The position numbers were made by a program, and so were the translations under genes. A stretch of 64,000 nucleotides of DNA, taken from Sphingomonas koreensis (GTDB lineage Bacteria; Pseudomonadota; Alphaproteobacteria; Sphingomonadales; Sphingomonadaceae). The notes beneath the pieces were generated by a model. That model saw only the letters and a list, made by a program, of their open reading frames with translations. It was not told where the DNA came from and made no database searches. Location: the NCBI RefSeq assembly GCF_002797435.1, contig NZ_PGEN01000001.1:1920501-1984500 (forward strand). Direction: 5' to 3'. Of the stretch, positions 60,703 through 64,000 are shown piece by piece. How positions within the stretch are numbered: position 1 is the stretch's first letter; every line of letters begins with the position of its first letter.

Positions 60703-61524
60703 TCATGTCGCCCTGGCCTCCGCGCGTTCCACGCTGCTGACTGCGGCGCGGCCGCGCGGGCCGTTGAAATATTCCTGGATCCAGGGATGATCCAGCGCGA
60801 GCAGTTCGTCGATGGTGCCGACCGCGATCACGTGCTTGTCCGCCAGCACCGCCACCCGGTCGCAGATCGCATAGAGCGTGTCGAGATCGTGGGTGATCAG
60901 GAACACCGTCAGCCCAAGGGTGCGCTGCAATGCCAGGGTCAGCTCGTCGAACGCCGCCGCACCGATCGGGTCGAGCCCCGCCGTCGGCTCGTCGAGGAAC
61001 AGCAGTTCGGGGTCGAGCGCCAGGCTGCGGGCAAGGCCCGCGCGCTTCTTCATGCCCCCCGAAAGCTCGGCCGGGTATTTCGGCCCGGCATCCGACGGCA
61101 GCCCGGTCATCACCACCTTGTACGCCGCGATCTCGTCGAGCAGCGCCTGGTCGAACGCCGGGTAGAATTCCTTGAGCGGAACCTGCACATTCTCGGCCAC
61201 GGTCAGGGTCGAGAACAGCGCGCCGCCCTGGAACAGCACGCCCCAGCGCTTGCGCAGCTCGATTGCCTCCTCGGTATTGAGATGCTGCACATCCTCGCCG
61301 AACACTTCGATCGATCCGGCATCGGGCTCCTGCAGGCCGATGATCGAGCGCATCAGCACCGACTTGCCGGTGCCCGATCCGCCGACCACGCCCAGGATTT
61401 CGCCCTGCCGCACGTCGAGGTCGAGTCCCTCGTGCACCACCTGCTCGCCAAAGCTGTTGCGCAGGCCGCGCACGCGGATGACCGCCTCGCCATCGAAGAT
61501 CGGCCCAGTGGAACCGGGGTTCAT
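60703..61524 (-). CDS. mlaF: ABC transporter ATP-binding protein MlaF
   Basis: The ATPase of the MlaFEDB-type phospholipid transporter, 273 residues. Walker A GVVGGSGTGKSVLM, Q-loop GVLFQGGALFSTLTV, ABC signature ELSGGMKKRAGLARSLA, Walker B ELLFLDEPTAGLDP, and switch His in LITHDLDTLY. The ATG at 61524 shares its A with the MlaE stop (TGATG), so the two are translationally coupled. Confidence 0.94.
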   Translation of the reverse strand: MNPGSTGPIFDGEAVIRVRGLRNSFGEQVVHEGLDLDVRQGEILGVVGGSGTGKSVLMRSIIGLQEPDAGSIEVFGEDVQHLNTEEAIELRKRWGVLFQGGALFSTLTVAENVQVPLKEFYPAFDQALLDEIAAYKVVMTGLPSDAGPKYPAELSGGMKKRAGLARSLALDPELLFLDEPTAGLDPIGAAAFDELTLALQRTLGLTVFLITHDLDTLYAICDRVAVLADKHVIAVGTIDELLALDHPWIQEYFNGPRGRAAVSSVERAEARAT

Positions 61525-62642
61525 CAGTTCCACCCCACTTCGGTGAAGAACACGGCGAAGAATGCGTCGAGCACGATCACCAGGAAGATCGCCTGCACCA
61601 CCGCGGTGGTGGTGCGCGTGCCGACCTGTTCGGCGTCGCTCTCCACCTGCATTCCCTGATAGCAGCCGGCGATGGCGATGATCGCGGCGAACACCGGCGC
61701 CTTGACCAGCCCGACATAGAGATCGGTGATCGGAACCACCTCACGCAGCCGCTGGACGAAAGTGATTGGCGGAATATCGAGCGAGATCCAGCAGAGCAGC
61801 CCGCCGCCGATCATCGCGATGACCGATGAGTAGAAGCCGAGCAGCGGCAGCATGACCACCGCCGCGATCACGCGCGGCAGCACCAGAGCCTCCATCGGAT
61901 TGACGCCGATGGTGCGCATCGCGTCGATTTCCTCGGTCAGCTTCATCGTGCCGAGCTGCGCCGCAAAGGCCGATCCCGATCGTCCCGCGACCATGATCGC
62001 GGTCATCAGGATGCCGAGCTCGCGCAGCGTCAGCCGCCCGAGCAGGTTGATCGTGTACACCTCGGCACCGAACTGGCGCAGCTGCACCGCCCCCTGTTGT
62101 GCGATGACGATGCCGATCAGGAAGCTCATCAGGCCGATGATGCCGAGCGCGGTCACGCCCACCACCTCGAACCGGTGGACGGTGGCGTGGAAGCGGAAGC
62201 TGCGCGGGTTGAGCAGCACGCGGCCGAACGCCATCGCGGTCGCGCCCATGAAGCCGAGCAGGCCGTACAGCGTCCGGAACGCCTGAATCACCGCCTCGCC
62301 GATCTCGGCGAGCAGGCGCTTGAAGGTGCCGAGCTGGCCCGGGCGCATCTCGACCGGCCGGTCGGCGCCCGCGACCTGATCGAACAGATGCTGCGAATCC
62401 GTGCCCAGCCCCGAGACCGCCGCGTCGTGATCGCGCGCGAAGCGATGGATCAGCCAGGCGCCGACCGTGTCGATCCGGTCGATCCCGCTCATATCGAGCC
62501 GCGCGACGGGCCCGTTCACTGCGGCAAGCCGCTCGGGCAGGTCGCCGATCGAACGCAGCGACAGATTGCCGCTGAAGCGGAGCGTGCCCCCATCGGCCGC
62601 ATCGTGCTGGAAGTCGGCTGGCGCGCTCATCCGCTCATCCAT
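61524..62642 (-). CDS. mlaE: MlaE-family permease with N-terminal STAS domain
   Basis: The inner-membrane permease of a phospholipid transporter, 372 residues. A STAS-like (MlaB) domain is fused at ~10-95 (LSLRSIGDLPERLAAVNGPV, DTVGAWLIHRFARDH). This explains the absence of a separate mlaB. The MlaE part follows with FVEVVGVTALGIIGLM-type helices, GRLTLRELGILMTAIMVAGR, SGSAFAAQLGTMKLTEEIDA and MRTIGVNPMEALVLPRV. It is the first gene of the operon, divergent from the HAD phosphatase at 62728. Confidence 0.93.
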   Translation of the reverse strand: MDERMSAPADFQHDAADGGTLRFSGNLSLRSIGDLPERLAAVNGPVARLDMSGIDRIDTVGAWLIHRFARDHDAAVSGLGTDSQHLFDQVAGADRPVEMRPGQLGTFKRLLAEIGEAVIQAFRTLYGLLGFMGATAMAFGRVLLNPRSFRFHATVHRFEVVGVTALGIIGLMSFLIGIVIAQQGAVQLRQFGAEVYTINLLGRLTLRELGILMTAIMVAGRSGSAFAAQLGTMKLTEEIDAMRTIGVNPMEALVLPRVIAAVVMLPLLGFYSSVIAMIGGGLLCWISLDIPPITFVQRLREVVPITDLYVGLVKAPVFAAIIAIAGCYQGMQVESDAEQVGTRTTTAVVQAIFLVIVLDAFFAVFFTEVGWN

Positions 62643-62727
62643 GGTTTATTCGGGCTGGTACGGCAAGCGCTTGCCTTTACAGATGTTTCGTCCTCGACCC
62701 AATCCCGGAAGCGCGCTGAAGGTTCCG

Positions 62728-63402
62728 ATGCGAAGTGTTGCAATTTATGACATGGACAAGACGATCACGCGAAAGGCGACCTGGACGCCCTTCCTGATCC
62801 ATGCCGCGATGGCGCGTGCGCCCTGGCGGCTGGCGCTGCTGCCCGCGGCCGGAATCGCATCGCTCCTGTACCTCGCCAGGGCGATCGACCGCGCCTGGCT
62901 CAAGGAAGTCACCCACCGGTTGATGCTCGGCCGCACCATCCCGCCCGCCGATCTGGAAGCGGTGGCACAGGCCTTCGCGGACAGCGTCGCTGCGTCCAAC
63001 ATGTTCGCCGACGCACGCAAGCGAGTCGAAGCCGATCGCGCAGCGGGCTGGGAGCCCGTGCTCGCGACCGCGAGCCATGGCTATTACGCCCGTGCGATCG
63101 CCGCGCGGCTCGGCATCGCCCAGGTGATCGCGACCGAGGCGCGGCGCGACGCGGACGGCAACGTCCTCGCCGGGATCGAGGGCGAGAATTGCTACGGCCC
63201 GGCCAAGCTCCGGCTGATCGAGGCATGGATGGCGCGCGAAGGGCTCACCCGGAGCGATCTCCGCATCCGCTTCTACAGCGATCATGTCTCCGACGCCCCG
63301 GTGCTCGAATGGGCCGACGAGCCGTTCGCGGTCAACGCACACGGGCCGCTGCGCAAGCTGGCGGCGGCGAAGGGTTGGACGGTGCTGGACTGGGAGGGAT
63401 AG
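62728..63402 (+). CDS. HAD-IB family phosphatase
   Basis: A 224-residue HAD hydrolase. The catalytic motif I DMDKT is at residues 8-12 (VAIYDMDKTITRKAT), the motif II/III region is VLATASHGYYARAIA, and motif IV is FYSDHVSDAPVLEWAD. A helical cap (LALLPAAGIASLLYLARAID) is of the SerB/PgpC-like type. It may be a phosphatidylglycerophosphatase-C-like or other small-molecule phosphatase; its location next to a lipid-transport operon would suit a lipid phosphatase. The ATG at 62728 is chosen because the long upstream frame overlaps mlaE. Confidence 0.85.
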   Translation: MRSVAIYDMDKTITRKATWTPFLIHAAMARAPWRLALLPAAGIASLLYLARAIDRAWLKEVTHRLMLGRTIPPADLEAVAQAFADSVAASNMFADARKRVEADRAAGWEPVLATASHGYYARAIAARLGIAQVIATEARRDADGNVLAGIEGENCYGPAKLRLIEAWMAREGLTRSDLRIRFYSDHVSDAPVLEWADEPFAVNAHGPLRKLAAAKGWTVLDWEG

Positions 63403-63427
63403 GACGGGGCGGGGGCTCCGGCGGCAT

Positions 63428-63754
63428 TCAATCGCTGAACGCCACGCCCCCCATACCTCTGCCCGCTGCTTTCTCGAGAAGCTGCCGCATGTCATCGAAA
63501 GCAGCGCACCCCCGCTGACTTCCATATGGGTCCGAACCCTTTGCCAGGAAGGTTTCCAGCAGGAGTCTCGTCTGCGCCGGCGTCAGGATCGAATCCCGGA
63601 AGTATGGAAGGTCAGCGCCGGCCTGCCGGCCCCTTTCGAACAGGATCGCAAGCGAACGATGCGCATCGAGGTCGATGGACCCTGCGAACTCCAGATGATC
63701 AGGGTCCACGGGTACGGAGGTCATCGACGGCGGTGCGAAATAGATGTCCAGCAT
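63428..63754 (-). CDS. Hypothetical protein, 108 aa
   Basis: An unrecognised cytoplasmic protein (MLDIYFAPPSMTSVPVDPDH, HRSLAILFERGRQAGADLPY, AQTRLLLETFLAKGSDPYGS). The composition fits a real gene. There are no membrane helices or signal. Start at the ATG at 63754. It is convergent with the HAD gene. Confidence 0.55.
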   Translation of the reverse strand: MLDIYFAPPSMTSVPVDPDHLEFAGSIDLDAHRSLAILFERGRQAGADLPYFRDSILTPAQTRLLLETFLAKGSDPYGSQRGCAAFDDMRQLLEKAAGRGMGGVAFSD

Positions 63755-63907
63755 GATCTGTCAGTCTAGCGGTTCGATCGGCTCCGTCGATGGGCCGCCG
63801 GCTCGCCCGGCCCTGCGATGGCGTCCGGGGTCGAAGCGATCCGCGCCCGATTGACCGTGCCGAGAAGCTTTGAAACACTCATTGCTCCTGCAAAGGGAGA
63901 AGCGAAC

Positions 63908-64000
63908 ATGGTTGAACCGAAAAGGGGCTATCTGAAGACGCTTATGGCGGCGGGATCATTGCTTGCCGCGACCATTGTAAGCACGCAGGCAGTCGCCCAA
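63908..64000 (+). CDS. Start of an exported protein (partial)
   Basis: The ATG at 63908 follows a clear ribosome site (AAGGGAG). The 31 visible residues are a signal peptide (YLKTLMAAGSLLAATIVS, then TQAVAQ) with a likely cleavage at the window edge. The function cannot be told. The 150 bases before it are intergenic with no recognised element. Confidence 0.7.
   Translation, partial: MVEPKRGYLKTLMAAGSLLAATIVSTQAVAQ

Overview
The window is GC-rich chromosomal DNA from an alphaproteobacterium, most likely a sphingomonad (Sphingomonas or a close relative). The clues are the codon use, the many S9/M20 peptidases and TonB-dependent receptors, the PduO-type adenosyltransferase and MlaE/F/D genes, and a dispersed palindrome of the 'GTCACCCCGGCC...GGCCGGGGTGAC' type. 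This placement is inference from gene content and protein style; no 16S rRNA or other marker is present.

Layout. 1-3.1 kb: start of an S9 peptidase and a serine beta-lactamase-like hydrolase whose signal peptide is frameshifted. 3.2-9.1 kb: housekeeping genes (HNH nuclease, glutamyl-Q tRNA(Asp) synthetase, small membrane protein, cobalamin adenosyltransferase, tRNA-Gly and tRNA-Tyr, TrmH-type rRNA methylase, lipoprotein, 2Fe-2S ferredoxin, AlkA-type glycosylase). 9.2-12.4 kb: a compact glutathione-dependent formaldehyde-oxidation operon (dehydrogenase, VOC protein, PurU, S-formylglutathione hydrolase). 12.5-16.5 kb: M20 hydrolase, FAD oxidoreductase, a possible leader peptide/attenuator, and two small genes. 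16.7-22.1 kb: the nrdA-lipoprotein-membrane protein-nrdB operon, with an AT-rich AlbA_2/Schlafen-like gene inserted directly behind nrdB; the insertion also cuts off a GIY-YIG gene. 22.4-36.3 kb: peptidases, small secreted proteins, a nuclease, an acylase, Ogt, an L,D-transpeptidase, aminopeptidase P and tRNA-Thr.

36.4-43.8 kb: a tripartite RND efflux operon with a TetR regulator and two matching operator-like palindromes. 43.9-50.6 kb: a symporter, two TonB-dependent receptors and a membrane-bound LytTR regulator. 50.8-58.1 kb: a scrapyard of broken genes between a 16-bp direct repeat, one copy of which is the 3' end of tRNA-Ser(GGA). I read this as a decayed integrative element. It holds a truncated tyrosine integrase, two IS110 transposase fragments, an RNA-repair Pnkp gene lacking its kinase domain, an intact secreted repeat protein and several gene stubs. 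58.2-64 kb: a cyclophilin, an Mla-type lipid-transport operon, a HAD phosphatase and two small genes.

No CRISPR array, rRNA or replication origin was seen. The most unusual regions are the 51.3-58.1 kb element, the Schlafen-like gene tied to nrdB, and the short leader ORF near 15.6 kb.
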